A stretch of 64,000 bases of DNA from Anaeramoeba flamelloides (Eukaryota; Metamonada; Anaeramoebidae): positions 496,001 to 560,000 of the forward strand of contig JANTQA010000047.1 in the NCBI GenBank assembly GCA_027625915.1. The letters run 5' to 3'. Under the pieces are notes generated by a model. The model was not told the DNA's origin. It did not search any database and saw nothing but the letters and a program-made list of their open reading frames with translations. The position numbers were made by a program, and so were the translations under genes. This document shows positions 1-12,579 of the stretch, one piece after another (position 1 is the first letter of the stretch; each line of letters begins with the position of its first letter).

Positions 1-849
1 TTAAAGGTAATTTTATTAATTCAAACTTTTTATTCGTAAAAGTTTCCAAAAAATTCATTTGATGATTTTCATAACAAAAAAGTAAAATGGATTAAAATTT
101 AGATTTTTTTTTTTCTAAATCATAAATCCACAGACTCAAGAATCATCATAGCAATTTAATTGAATCGACGTCAATTTTTTTTGTCAATTCTTTATTAATG
201 AACCAATTTTGATAAAATTATATATTTGATTTTGTTATTCCAAATACTACTAGAATTATAAGAAGAAAAATGCAAGATCTATCAGTTCTTCAAAATATTC
301 AATAAAATAGTTTTATAGTAAAAATAACCCCATTATACAATCTCAAAAAACATCGAATAATAAGTTTTCTTAGATATCTGAAATAATTCTTTTTTATATA
401 CTAACTCAATTTCATCAAAGTAGAGTTCATTTTGATTATTTTAGTTAACTCTATTTCAATTTTTAAAATTATTTGTCAAATTAAAGTTTTTTTAAAAATC
501 AAAGTAATTTTTGACAAATAAAAAAATCAAAAGAAACGAATTTTTCAAAGAGAGACAAGACAAATGATCTCCAAAACTCACATCCAACAACAGCTATAAC
601 AACACACCTCTTTAAATATTGCTTTAGTTTTGAAATAGTACAAAGATAAGAGGATATATTACCCAATGAAGAAATACTAAAAACTGACAATTGCAGAACA
701 ACATTTTGAGATAAAAAAAAACTTTCGCTACTTTAATGATCAGAACTTTAAAATATAAGAAACTCATAAAACCATTCTTCTCTTTATAAATATAAAAAAT
801 TAATTCCAAATAAAGGAAAAATAAACCACAAATTTTTAATCGAGGTCAA
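1..849. other. AT-rich spacer, no gene seen
   Basis: Only short open frames without ATG support or recognisable protein similarity are present on either strand. No tRNA-like fold or clear repeat was recognised before about position 850. Confidence 0.5.
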
Positions 850-1420
850 TTCATTCATTTTTGTCTCAGAAAGAAAATGATTTTGAATTTTGAGGATTAA
901 ATTACAAAATTTCCAAATATTATTTTGAAAATCAAATTTCATCTTGGAACAAAAATCCACATTAGAAGTAAGATTTGTAAATGACTTTAAAAATTCTAAT
1001 AGCGATAACTACACCCCTTTTAAATATAAACACTAATATTTTTTCAATATATTCAATTAAACCATTTTGAGTTATCAAAAATAAGCATCTCAAAAAATAC
1101 AAAGCAATTCACTGATTAATATTTATAATAATAAAAACAATGTCTTAGTATGATGAAATAATAATTACAATAGCAATAAAAAATATAAAAAATTATTATA
1201 AACTAACAAAAAAAAATCCAATTAATATAGTTTTCAATTACATAAAAAAATGGAAAAAAAATTGATCTCCGAGAAACAGTAGTTTTTTCTTATTTTATTC
1301 TTAGTAGATCAGACTTTTTTGAAAATTACCAGATCCCAAATACGTATGTAAAAATATCACCTACAACAAGTAATAATATTTTATCCAGATGCTGTAGTAG
1401 ACTGATCCATTAAATTTCAT
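850..1420. repeat. Dispersed repeat I, direct-oriented part
   Basis: This stretch resembles 48490-49215 in the same orientation. Shared landmarks are the TTTTGAATTTTGAGGATTAAA-like block near 880 (48505 in the partner) and a block near 1300-1400 matching 49100-49210 (GATCAGA, AATATCACC, ACTGATCC). Similarity is patchy with many indels, so the copies are old. No open reading frame is conserved between them. Confidence 0.5.
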
Positions 1421-1427
1421 TAAACTT

Positions 1428-2240
1428 AAGTTAGTGGCCACGGTAAAGAACAATTTATCACTTTTTTTGCAATTACAAAGAGGATCAGAAAATATTATTT
1501 TAAACTTTAGTTATACATCATTGATTGTTATTATTTAAAGTACTTCATTCATTTGATTTTTTTAATTTTTTTTTCAAAAGTCCCAAATAAATTGCCAGAA
1601 AAAATTTATTGAGTTAAATTGCTTAAAATGGTATTTCGAATTTTGAAAGGCTTATCTTTTTTCCTTATCTCAACATTATATTGTGGTATTTAATTTTGTC
1701 ATTTGTTATTTTTTCAACATTTTAGGATTTTTTTAATCCTCATGAAAACAAAAAGCAATAAGAAAGATTGTTTTTTCAATGAAATTTTGGATAACTGGAT
1801 TTTGTTTAAAAAGAATAAACATATTAAAATTGGGAAAATCGCAAAAGGGGATACAAATAGAACTTTAATAATTAGAAGGATTCCAAATAATTTTAATTAT
1901 CCCAAAACATATCAGGTTAGGATTTCAAACACTTGTATTTGGTGGAATTCCAGAAGTCAATATGATCATATTTTAACAAAATTTAAACCACAAAATAGCC
2001 ATAAGTTTTATTCTAAGAATCTAAAATTACCTTTCCCCTAAAAAAAAAACTATTTTAATAAATAAAAAAAAAATAAACAAAACAAATTTTATCAATTCTT
2101 TTCTCTTTTTTTTATTGTTTAACATTACAAAAAAAAAAAAATATCAAATAATTATTTGAACAAAATTTCTAAAGAATCTACAAACACCACTAAAATAAAA
2201 TACTCTTCTCTCATCTCTCTCAAATTTTGATCATGTCTTA
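1428..2240. repeat. Dispersed repeat I, inverted part
   Basis: The reverse complement of 49490-50300 matches this segment over most of its length, from the GTGGCCACGGTAAA block near 1434 to the GAGAGAAGAGTATTTTATTTT block (reverse complement) near 2200. It adjoins a part that is direct-oriented in the same pair, so the two loci differ by an inversion. A 99-codon ATG frame at 1742-2041 lies inside, but the same frame is full of stops in the partner. It ends about 20 bases before the stop codon of the VIT/vWA gene. Confidence 0.65.
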
Positions 2241-2256
2241 TGGTGTAAATACCCCC

Positions 2257-5200
2257 TTAAATAATTTTTTCTGCCTGTTCAATTAGTTCTTGTAAATCTC
2301 CAACTTGTGAATTTTTTTTAATCCAAATCCTCGCCTTTCTAGCAACAAGATTCCATTCATCTTTTAGATTTGAAAAATATTTTTGAAGGAAACAAATCAC
2401 AAGGATTGTTGTCCAAACATTGATATTATTAATATCTTTAGGTTTTGATAGTTCAATTTGGGATAATTTTAGATCTAATAATTTGGCTAGCTTTGTGGAA
2501 TGGTTAAAAAATCCTTTTGCAGATTGGGCATTCACAATATCATCGATCGAGCATGGAATTTTTTTGAGGGATGTTTTTTTCTCCTCCTCTTCCTTCTCCT
2601 CCTCCTTCTCCTTCTCCTTCTCCTCCTCCTCATCCTCCTCATCCTCGTCCCACTCCTCTTCTTCAGGCTGTTCTTCTTTGTTTTCGAATTCGCCAGTTAA
2701 TCCATCTAATTCATCATCTAGATCGTCATCTTCATAATCGTTGAAATCTTGAAATTTTGATTCTTTCATTTTTTCAATTTCAGTTCTTTTCATTTTTTCC
2801 ATTTTAGCTCTTTCAATTTTTTTTTCTTGTAATATTTTCCTTTGTGAACTCCTTCCTTTCCTCTCAAGTTCATGCATTTTTCTTTCTTCTTCTCTTTCTT
2901 TTCTTCTTTCTTGTTCTTTTTCCATTCTAAGTTTTAATGATTCTTCAGACTTTTTTTGTTGCGTCTGTAAATCCAAAGAAATTCTTTCTCTTTCTTTTAC
3001 ATATTCCATTTTTTCTCGATTTTCTGTTAATAGAGTAATAGACGAAAAATCTTCATTCTGAATTAAATTGGTTGATTGTGGCTGGAGGGAAGGTAGTATC
3101 TCTGTATTTTGAATTAGGCTAACTTTACTCTTTCGCCTTTTCTTTTTTCTCTCCTTTTTATCTTTTTTATTTTTTTTTTTTAATGATTTCGTGAAGGTTT
3201 TCTTCTCCATATTCTTTCTTTGGTTCGAAACATTAACACTTCTCTTTGTGTTTTGAAAAGACGATGTGCTTTTTGAGGTCGATTTTTGGCTAATCTTTGA
3301 TTTGTTACGGATATTCGAATAATTGTAGTCTTGTGATTTTTGAATTGGAATCTTTTTAGTTAACATTTCACCAGTATTTTGTTCGTTAGATTGTTCGCTC
3401 ACAGCAATGAATGAAGTGTATTCTGAAATTATATTATATTTCTTACTCAATCGTATGATTTCACGCTTTAAATTAACACCCTTTTTAGGCTGGCCATCGA
3501 TTTCATGGAAAGGAGATGTTTCATTTTGGATCTCTTCAATCATTAATTTAGCAGCGAGTGAATGAATTAAATTTGATTTAAAACTGATGCCTGTATTTAT
3601 ATCAAGGGTCCAAGACACAGGGCCATCTGGGCCTTCTCCAGAAAGCTCAACACCACCATGAACATTTTCTGGTAGGAATGCATAAAAGATCATTCTCGAG
3701 CCGGCAAATAGTGGTGGTAATCTGTTTGGTACCAATAAAGTGGGCACACCAATATCACCACCCCATTTCAACTCTAAATTGGTAATAGATGCCTGGAGTG
3801 CCTTGTTTAATTGTCGAAGAACCTTTGACCGTAAATTGTCGTCATCAGTAATAATTTCAAAGTCACCCCTACCTGCCTTTGCTACACCAGATACTAATGC
3901 CTTTGATGCGCCGTGACCAATTCCAAAAGTAAATACCCTTGTTGTGTTTGATTGCGATCTTGAATTATTATTAAATTTGTTGTTATTATTTTAATTTTTG
4001 GTTCATTTTAGAGACAAAGTATGGAAATATATTTTAATTGTTTAATTAGTATATTTGTTTTAAATTCATAAATGAATTTTTCTAAAATTTTATTTGACAA
4101 TGAAATTACTTCTCTAAATAATTCAATTTTTTGGAAATTTTGAAAATTTAATTGTACCACTTTAAAAAAAACCATGAGTCATGAAAAAAAAGAATTTAAT
4201 AGTTTTTTTTTTTTTGAAATTATATATAAATGAAGGCTCACATTGAGTAAAAACAATCAAATTTGCCAGTATTTTTTAAAAGTTTATAAGAATTCAAAAG
4301 AGTACAAAAACAGATATATTATAAATGTTTAAAATTGGCCGAGCTGTATGTTTGGGTATTTTTGATATTATCTCCATTAAATTCATTGATATTGGAGTTT
4401 TTAAAATGTTTTTAATGGTTTTGAGAGTTGATAATTAAAACCCTAATACCATTATAAAAGCAAAAAATGTCCATATTTTTTTGTTCTTTTTTTTTAATTA
4501 ACTTTTTTGGAATATCTAAAAGTAATAGTTTCGAACCAAGTATTTGGCTAGGTTTGAATAGTAATCATTTTTACATTTCAGACAACCTTTGGTTCATGGG
4601 ATTTTTGAAAAAGGAGATTGAAAAAAAAAATTGCTATTTTTTGCTTTTATATTAGTATTAGGGCTTTAAAAGAATATTTCCTGAAGAGTAGTATTTAATT
4701 TCTTGAAAATTATCTAAAGTCCATAATTTGCGAAACTACTAATACTAAAACCATTTACAAATTTGTAAAAAAAAAAAAAAACAATTTTAACAACCATAGT
4801 TAAGTTACAAAATATAACACCCTAAATTTAACAAGTGACATGACCATTGTGGAAATAAAGTGAAACAGTGAAAAAAATTGAAACACAATTTTTCATTGGG
4901 AACCTTAATAGAACCTGAAAACGAAACCGAAAAATAAAATCAATCAGAGAAGAAACCAATTAACCTCAAATAATAATCCATTATATTATTTCCAATCAAT
5001 CAAACAAATACAATTTAAATCTACTTTTCATATCGAAATTGTTGGTGTGGTTTTGGAGATCGCAAAAATAGTCAATTTTTTGAACAAATTTAAAAATAAA
5101 TAATCAATCAAAGAAAAACCCATATCAAAAGATAGTATTAAAAAAACTGTTATTGTGATGAATACCCCATTTGGTCTTTATTTATTGATTTATTCTTTTT

Positions 5201-8035
5201 TTAATTGATCTTATTTTTCATTTTTAGGTTCTATTAATGTTCCCAATTAAAAACCGTGTTTCACTTTTTTTTCAGAATGGTAATTCGGATTCCTATCTTA
5301 ATTCTTTTATTTTCTTTAGAATGTTAACCTAAATCCCCTAATATGCCATACAAATACACTATACCCTGTTTACTCTTTCTGAAAAAGGGTTTTTAAAAAT
5401 CAATAAACAATAAATTTCAATAGAATAGGCAATTATTGGAAAATAGAGTATTTGACCATTTTTAACAATTTACATTTTTCCTATTCAAACCTTTTAATAA
5501 GTATAATCTCTAACTTAGATTTTCTTAATATCAATTCCACCAAGATTTCAAAAAGATTACCTTAAAAATCAAAAATACTTATTTTTAATTCATAAAGAGT
5601 GGCAAAAATGAGTAAAAAGTACATTTTTAGGACAATTCATATCTCGTAAATTACAGCTTTCAGAAATAATCCTACATATTTAATCAGAATTATTTTGTGA
5701 CTTATTTTAGAAAAACTTTATTAAGTCAAACAATTTGAGAATTTTTCAAAATTTTAAATAATAAATCTTAATAGAACCTGAAAAATCCATTTTTTGTAAA
5801 TAATCCATTAAATATTAAGATTATTGGATCAAACCTCCAAAGTCGGTAATCCAAAATTCAAAATTACTAAAAAGATAAGCACCTATTTTGAAATAACATA
5901 TAAAATGTCTGTAATAAACAAAAAGTGAAAAATCTTTAATTTAAGCTTCAGAACTTTGTTTCCTTCAAAGGGCTATCCAAAAAAAACATTTTTTTTCAAA
6001 TATCAATTATTTTTTATAAATGGTCTTTGAAGATTAAATAAGAAATGACTAGGATAAGGTGCATCAAAGAATAGTTGACACCCATCTGAAATAAAACTAA
6101 TAAATCAATAGATTTTCTTAAAAATAGAATAACTCACATTCTTCGGGGGTAATATAGAGAAAAAAAAAAAAACAGTGTTCATTTTGAACTTCAACTGGTA
6201 TTTGAATAATAAATCAGAAACAATTTTAACTTCATTTTCAATTTCCCTTTTTCAAATAGAGTTTTTAAACGACAATCTCTTTCTTTAAAACTCTATTTAT
6301 ATTAGAAAGATCTTGAAAATGAAGTGAAAATTTAATCCCATTTAGAATTCAAATACCATTAATAAACAGAGATTCTAAATTTCTCCTTTTTCTTAGTCAT
6401 TATTAAAAAAGACAAAGAGGAAAAGGGAGTGAAAATTTTAAACCATTTATGATTCTAATGCCAGTAAACCATTTTTGAAAAGTTGAAGGAATATTTAGTT
6501 CAATTTATTTTACAATAAATAGCAGAACTGAAGTTATTTCAATTACCCACAAAATTCAATCCATTAAAAGACGAGAGAAGAAAAACAAAGAAAAAAATAA
6601 AAAAAAAAATTTCAATTTACCTCACATTTGAAATAATACTTTGGGTATTTGAAACTTCCCCGTCTGTCAGTAAAAAAATTTGTCTAGCATAACCACGGGC
6701 AGGTTCTGTTTTAAAAATGAATTCTAATGGCCTTAAGATATTTGTACCACCCAAATTGGCTTGCATTTTCGAGGAATGATCTTTTGCTTGTTGTAAGGTT
6801 TCTTCATTATATTCAACACTTTCCTTAAACAAAGTTTTATACGAAGAACCAAAGCCTATGATATTAAATTTACAGGTATCAGGTAAGGAGTGTAAAAAGA
6901 TATTCATCAAATCTCTGACGTTCGCAATTCTTCTACCACTCATAGATCCGCTTCGATCGATCAAGAAAATGAGTTCCGTTTTGACATCACAGTCTTCCAG
7001 GTCCGGGAAGAAGGTTAACATCGCACATTGCTTTTCCTTTTCTGGGGCAATTGGACTAATCCCAACTTGGACACCTGGCTGGTGTGGCTTTGTCAATTTG
7101 ATGTTAAGCACCACATCCTTTCCAAATTCTTTTTCTTTTGGTCGAATTGTTACACTACCGAAATGCTTATTCAATTTTGGTGTTATTTCATGCGTATTGC
7201 AAGTGATCTCTTTGATGTCACTCCTCATATTGAAAGAAAAGTTAAAAGCAGTGCCATAGGGAACCTTTTCAGCCAATTCAATCCCCTCGAGGTCATTTTC
7301 TTTACTGGAAAGTTTCAGAATTTCTTTTTCCATTTCATTTTCGTTTTCTTTTTCCTTTTCCATTTGAATAAAATGTGGCGCAACGGTTTGTGGGAGCAAA
7401 AACTCTAATGTTTTGTCGGTATTCATCTTTAATTGAGTTACATACTTGAGTGTCACCACACAAAAGGCCTTTGCTGGTAAGTTGCCAACCTTCATAGTAA
7501 ATGTTTCTCCTTCGTCCTCTTGATCCATTTTGACAGCTGTTTTGCCTTCGCTTATCGCTTTGTTGTAAATTTGTTGCGCTCGTGCTTTGCCTTCAATTTT
7601 TCCAATCAATTTTTTTCCTTTCATAAAAACCTCAAAGGAAATGACAGCACTTTGTGAGTCTTTTTGTTTTTTGTTGGAATTAATTTGATATTTTTTTTAT
7701 TTTATTTATTTGTGTTTTTTCAAAACGGAATTAAAGTCAAGAAAGAGGATGAATGAGAAACATTAAACTTATTTTCTTTGTTTTTATTATTTTACGAATA
7801 ATTTGTTTTGACAGAAAAGTGGAAAAAAATTTTTTTTTCTTTTTTTTATGAGTTTGGGATTCTTCTTACCTAAAGGAAAAACAAACAATGTTTCGATAGG
7901 ATTGTCTTCATTATTTTGATATTTTTGTGCAATAGAAACCTCTGCAACGAAATCTTTGATTGTAGATGTTACTGAAATTCCTTTTAAAGGTACAAGATTA
8001 TCAGTTTTTGTATTTTTTAATCCTGGTCTAACCAT
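2257..8035 (-). CDS. VIT and von Willebrand factor A domain protein, three exons
   Basis: Exons are 8035-7870, 7659-6621 and 3958-2257 (2907 nt, 968 residues). The first intron starts gtaaga and rejoins PL|D-SQSAVISFEVF; the second starts gtaaat, ends caag and rejoins SNV|R-SQSNTTRVFTFG. Both junctions restore phase and family sequence. Residues about 12-155 form a VIT domain. The vWA domain starts near 283 with a complete MIDAS: DRSGSMSG at 290, the GGT loop, and LLTDGE. After it come a basic stretch (about 650-680), a Lys/Glu/Arg coiled coil (720-810), a long acidic run and a conserved-looking C-terminal 100 residues. VIT-vWA proteins of this type are common in amoebae (Dictyostelium vWA proteins) and resemble vertebrate VWA5A/ITIH. 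There is no signal peptide, so an intracellular, metal-dependent protein-binding role is likely; the partner is unknown. The ATG at 8035 immediately precedes the VIT domain. Confidence 0.9.
4866..5276. mobile_element. MITE family A, copy 1 (inside intron)
   Basis: The ends are inverted repeats of roughly 50 bp: GAAACACAATTTTTCATTGG on the left and, on the opposite strand at the right, GAAACACGGTTTTTAATTGG. Both continue into GGGAAC.TTAATAGAACCT. The internal block with CCCATATCAAAAGATAGTAT matches copy 2 (31993-32398) in inverted orientation. No coding capacity is seen, so it is a non-autonomous DNA element. Target duplication is unclear. Confidence 0.75.
5930..6480. repeat. Dispersed repeat E, copy 1
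   Basis: About 450 bases align with 9300-9735 in the same orientation. Shared blocks include AACTTTGTTTCCTTCAAAG, TTTTTTTCAAATATCAATTA, AATCAATAGATTTTCTT and TGGTATTTGAATAATAAATC. The TGGTATTTGAAT block recurs inverted near 6340 and 6460, suggesting TIR-like ends. No open frame is conserved. Confidence 0.65.
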
Positions 8036-9299
8036 TTAAAATTTGTTTGTAAAAATGTTTTTATCTTCTTTTGAAAAAAAATGAAATCTTTAAAAAAAAA
8101 GTTGAATTTAAAGAGAATGAATATTAATCATTCACAAGGGTATATTTTCTTCTTTTTTTGATCACAGGATTGCAAATTCAGCTTTGTAAAATTGTATTCA
8201 AACTTTACTGTTTTTGATTTTTTGTTTTCGATTTATGAAAGTAATTATTTAAAATGTGAGAAATCAAGACTGGTTTCCGTTTATGGAACTATCAAAGCAC
8301 TGGTTTCTTTCACTTTTAGTTTCTTATCGTAATTACAAAACGTTCAATTTTTTCTTGAAGAGAGTATCAAATAGAAAGCTGTTTGAAACGAGGTTTTCTG
8401 ACTTGTGGCCCACTAGAAAGCTATTTTGATTGATTGAACTTTGTAAATAATGGCGAAAGGATCTTTTTTTGGTAGTTCAACAAAAATATTTTTCGTCTTA
8501 AATAAAAAATCAATTTGTTCACTTGACTAAAAGTTTTGAATTCATTTTACTTGTTTTGGAAACAGTTCGTGGTTTTGAATCAAAAAAGAGTCTCTTAAAG
8601 AGTGAATTTTTAACGACCTTAATAGGTAAAATAAGTTTCTTTAAGGGTATATTCACTCATCTATATTTGCTCCATATTCAAACAGTTGATTACTGTGAAC
8701 AAAATATTTTGAGAAATTACAATTCCATTAGGTTAGAAAAATTCAAAAACTAAAAAAAAAAATTTAGAGATCCCAAAGGTATATTTCAGTAAACAAAACA
8801 ATTATATTTAATGATCTTATGAAATGATTCTTCTCATGATTGAAAAAATTTAAATTCCTAAAAAAAAAAAAATAAGGGGAAACCATTGATTCAAAACCCA
8901 ATACACAAAAACAAGTTTTAAAAAACTCTTTGATTTTTAAATTGATTCAAATTAAAAAACAATCCAATTGTTTCTTGTTTGATATTTCGAAAGTGGTTAT
9001 ATTTCTTCAATCTGAAACAATTGATTTCAATCAGAAGAGAATCAATTTAATCTGATTTGATCCAATTTGTAGTTATTTTATTACTCTCTATTATTTGATA
9101 AAATATGGTTTTTGTAATTATCTTTTAATAACAATACAAGATTGAAAAAAAAAAAAAAAATGAAAAAAAAATCTTATTGGTATCAAAAAGCGTCTAGAAG
9201 AGAAAATTGAATAAGAAACATAATTTTATTCAAAATTATTTTTCATCACGATATAAATTGAAAGCCAAGTGGTTATCTTGGGTGCTTTTTTTACTAAAA
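8036..9299. other. Spacer upstream of the VIT/vWA gene
   Basis: It should contain the promoter and 5' UTR of the minus-strand VIT/vWA gene, but no specific element can be named. A 76-codon open frame at 8523-8753 lacks an ATG start and shows no similarity. Otherwise only A and T runs are seen. Confidence 0.45.
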
Positions 9300-9735
9300 A
9301 TCCATTAGTTTTAGATTTTTGATTTTTATAAACTTTGTTCCTCTCAAAGTGACCCACTATTTTTTTCAAATATCAATTATTTTAAATAATTAACCTTTGA
9401 AGAACAAAGAAGAAATAAGTAGAATAATACACACCAAAGAATTGTTGATATGTGTTTGAAATAAAACTAATTAATCAATAGATTTTCTTGAAAATTGAAA
9501 AACTCAAATTATTAGGTCCCTATTGAGAAAAAAAAGAAAGTTCATTTTGATCTCCTATTGGTATTTTTAAAATAAATCGGAAACAATTTTTACTTCGTTT
9601 TCCATACTTTTCTTTTAGAAATCAAGTCCTTAAAGAAGTAGGTTGGTATTTGTTGTCTCTATTTGAAAAAGGAAATGAAAATTAAATGAAAATTTTTCAC
9701 TTTTATTATTCAAATATCAGGATCAAAAATTGAAT
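9300..9735. repeat. Dispersed repeat E, copy 2
   Basis: Direct-oriented partner of 5930-6380, matching through ACTTTGTTCCTCTCAAAG, TTTTTTTCAAATATCAATTA, AATCAATAGATTTTCTTG and the TTGGTATTTTTAAAATAAATC end block. The copies are visibly diverged, with short indels. Confidence 0.65.
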
Positions 9736-10689
9736 AAAATTCCAATAGAAATAAATATGATTTCTCAAAAATCATTTCCATGGTTTCAATAACCTCAGAA
9801 CAACACATTTTGACCAAGTGACTATTGATCTTGATGAAAAAAAAAATACAAAATAATTATCTATCATAAATAAAAGAGACAACCAATAGATAATATGTCC
9901 CTACGAACCAAAAAACACTAAAAATGGAAAATTGATCAAATACTTTCCATTAATACAATTAAAAAAACTAAATGAAAAAATAAAAATAAATAAAGTTTCC
10001 ATTTAAATTTTTCTTGAAAACTTTTTTTGCCAAAATCCTTGAATTCACACTTTAAATTATGTATATTTTTAGATTCAGTCTCTTGTTTTAACTCATTTAC
10101 TAAAACAAATTCTAAATCATGGGAATTTTCTTTTCACAAAAGGCACTAATTTGGTCCTCAAATGTTTTTTTTAGTTTGAAATGGTAAAATTAAAAAAAAA
10201 GTTAAACTAAAAGGATAAAATATCTGAAAAAGCATTCTAATTTAATATCTTAACTTATTCTTTGATTTCAAACTTTTCTCAACCCCAATTTTTCAAAAAA
10301 AAATAAAAAAGTGCACAGTAATTTCAAAAAATAATTTTGATATTCAAAAGTTGAGAGTGTTTTTATTCTAAAAAAATGTATCCCAGTGGTTAACTGAATT
10401 AAATATGAAACTAAGATTTCCAAAAATATTAATCAGAAAAAAATAGTGCTTAATTTTATTAAGGACATATGAAACATGAAAAAATGATTTTAATGTAGAA
10501 AAATTCAAACAAAAATTTTTTCTTCGAATACCATTTTAAAAAAATTTCTAAATATGTAATCCTCAAAGTGTAACTGGAATCCTCTGATATAAAAAATGTT
10601 TAATTAAAGATGAAAAATAATATTTTACTCAGTGTCGAAAATTACCTTTAAAATAAAATTATCATTCGGCTTTCCAAATTTAGTACTTA
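9736..10689. other. AT-rich spacer, nothing recognised
   Basis: No ATG-initiated frame of useful length and no repeat partner was recognised. The last three bases (TTA) form the left target duplication of the next element. Confidence 0.4.
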
Positions 10690-11147
10690 CTGTTGAGAGA
10701 AAAATGTTTGACACAGAAAAATGGTTGGACAGCATTTTTAATTGGGAACATTACTGAAAATGATTTTTAATTTCAATCGTTTGTGAAATAACTAAAGAAA
10801 ATAACAATAATCTACTTATTAGAATAACGGTTAATGTAATTCTACTTTTTCAAAACCTTATCTATTATAATCTAAAGCAAGTTTAAAAATCCCCATTTTC
10901 AGAATTAATAGTAAACTTTACTAGAACTTGGATTTTTGTTCAAATAACATGATCTACTTTGATTATCAACCATTCAAATGAGTATTCTACACAAAAAACA
11001 GATTAATGAACTTGTAACACCTTTAAACCTGGATTTATTTAAAAGTCACCTAGTATTCAATAGGATTTGCTTTTCAATTTTACTAATTTACCCAATAAAA
11101 AATGGTGTCCAACCATTTTTCTGTGTCCAACATTTTTCTCTCAACAG
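10690..11147. mobile_element. 458-bp MITE with 45-bp TIRs and TTA flanks
   Basis: The left end CTGTTGAGAGAAAAATGTTT and the right end (reverse complement CTGTTGAGAGAAAAATGTTG) form inverted repeats running about 45 bp through ACACAGAAAAATGGTTGGACA with one or two mismatches. Both sides are flanked by TTA (10687-10689 and 11148-11150). A 3-bp TWA target duplication is typical of PIF/Harbinger elements. The left inner part (TTTTTAATTGGGAACATTA, then TGAAAATGA) is shared with family A ends, so the two are related. No coding sequence is present. The well-kept TIRs suggest a fairly recent insertion. Confidence 0.85.
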
Positions 11148-11150
11148 TTA

Positions 11151-11949
11151 GATATTAAAGAGGTAATTCAACCTATTTAATTTTAGAAAAATTAGTTGAA
11201 TAGATTTCATTTTTAGAACATGTTCTTTTATTTATTTTTTAATAATCAGAATAAAATTTACTTCTATCAGAAAGCTAAACAAAAATTATCTTTTTTTTCT
11301 TTTACAATTAACAATTTCATTAAATAAACTTTTTAAATAATAAAAAATTGATTTTTTATCCCAGTGAAATAAAAAAAAATACTAAATCTTTTAAAGTTTC
11401 AAGTAATTAAATAATTTATTGAATACAAAATAAAATTAAGAGTTTGTTCTGAATCTTGAATCATAAAATATATTGTTTATTATTCATATATTTGTAAAAT
11501 GAGATTAAAATTTTAATGTTATGTATTCAAACAAACAAGTAGAAATACTTAATACAGAGATCACAACAACTTATAACACTGTTAATAAAAATTTTCTTTT
11601 CTTATTTTCATTTTAAAAAAATCAAACATTAGGAAATATCAGTTCTTTTTACTGAAAATTATTTATTAAAAAATTATTACTTTTAAATATAAAAATTAAA
11701 TTCTCTTAAGTACTAAACAAGGCCACCATAAACATAAATAGTATCTTTGTTAAAATAATTAAACGAATAAATTTTGAAAAAAATATAAAGAAATTAGTAT
11801 TATAAAAAACTGGTTCAATTTCTTTAGTTCAAAACATTTTAAAGTTAATAGACAACCAATCAAAAATCATTTAATATCTTCTTGAATTTAATATTTAGTT
11901 TATTTTTTATATCAACACCATTTCAAAAATTGTAACCCACCTAAAATAA
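11151..11949. other. AT-rich spacer, nothing recognised
   Basis: No gene, RNA or repeat partner was recognised. Composition is almost wholly A and T with short homopolymers. Confidence 0.4.
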
Positions 11950-12184
11950 AAAATTGAAAATAAATATATCTCTGATTAGTTTTTCGAAATGAACTAGATT
12001 TTAAAAATTTTTAATACATTTTATAATTTTAATGGAAGTTTTTTGAGGGTTTATTGATATTCTTCTCAAAAAAATATTTTCAAATTTTTGGATCAGAACC
12101 AGGATTTCTAATTTTACAAATTTTTGTTTTTGCTTTTTTTTTTCTTTTTTATTTATTTTTTTTTTGAAAAATTAAATTTGAAAA

Positions 12185-12528
12185 AAAAAATGTTAGAAAC
12201 TCCAAATTATCATTAAGAAAAGTGAGGCTTTATATATTCTTTTGAAATTCATACATTTACAAGTGAAAAATATTATTCTCAACAATTTTAATTTACTAAA
12301 GAAATTGAGAATTTTCAACGAGACCTTCCAAATGAGAAACGCTCAAAAAATTTTTTTAGCTTTTTTTTTTTTTTGAAATTTATGGTTTTTTTCAGGTATT
12401 TCTTTGATGATTATCGACTCTTATATGAAGTTTATTATTTCTCGTATTTCTAAACAATCGAATTTTGGTTGATACTTGAAAATAAAGTGAATTTTTCATT
12501 TTTAGCTTGGTACTTTGAGTGAAATGGA

Positions 12529-12545
<17 letters not shown>
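12185..12545. repeat. Dispersed repeat J, copy 1
   Basis: The reverse complement of about 23690-24060 aligns here. Shared landmarks are GAAACTCCAAATTA, ATTCATACATTTACA, TTTATTATTTCTC.TATTT and TTTGAGTGAAATGGAGTTT, the last running into a TA repeat at both sites. Confidence 0.7.

Positions 12546-12567
<22 letters not shown>
12532..12567. repeat. TA dinucleotide microsatellite
   Basis: About 18 uninterrupted TA units directly follow repeat J. A shorter TA-rich stretch sits at the equivalent edge of the other J copy near 23690. Confidence 0.95.
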
Positions 12568-12569
<2 letters not shown>

Positions 12570-12579
12570 TTGAGTATTC

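Larger units (their letters stand above)
3959..6620 (-). other. 2.66 kb intron of the VIT/vWA gene
   Basis: The donor is GAG|gtaaat at 6620 and the acceptor is caag at 3960-3959. The vWA sequence resumes in phase across it, in the middle of the domain just after the LLTDGE segment. It is far longer than the other two introns placed in this window (210 and 100 nt). It carries a TIR element at about 4866-5276 and a copy of repeat E at about 5930-6480. No internal gene is evident. Confidence 0.85.

Noticed and set aside
1742-2041. A 99-codon ATG frame on the plus strand
   Set aside because: It lies inside a duplicated repeat whose other copy (49690-50010, inverted) has many stops in the same frame, so protein conservation is absent.
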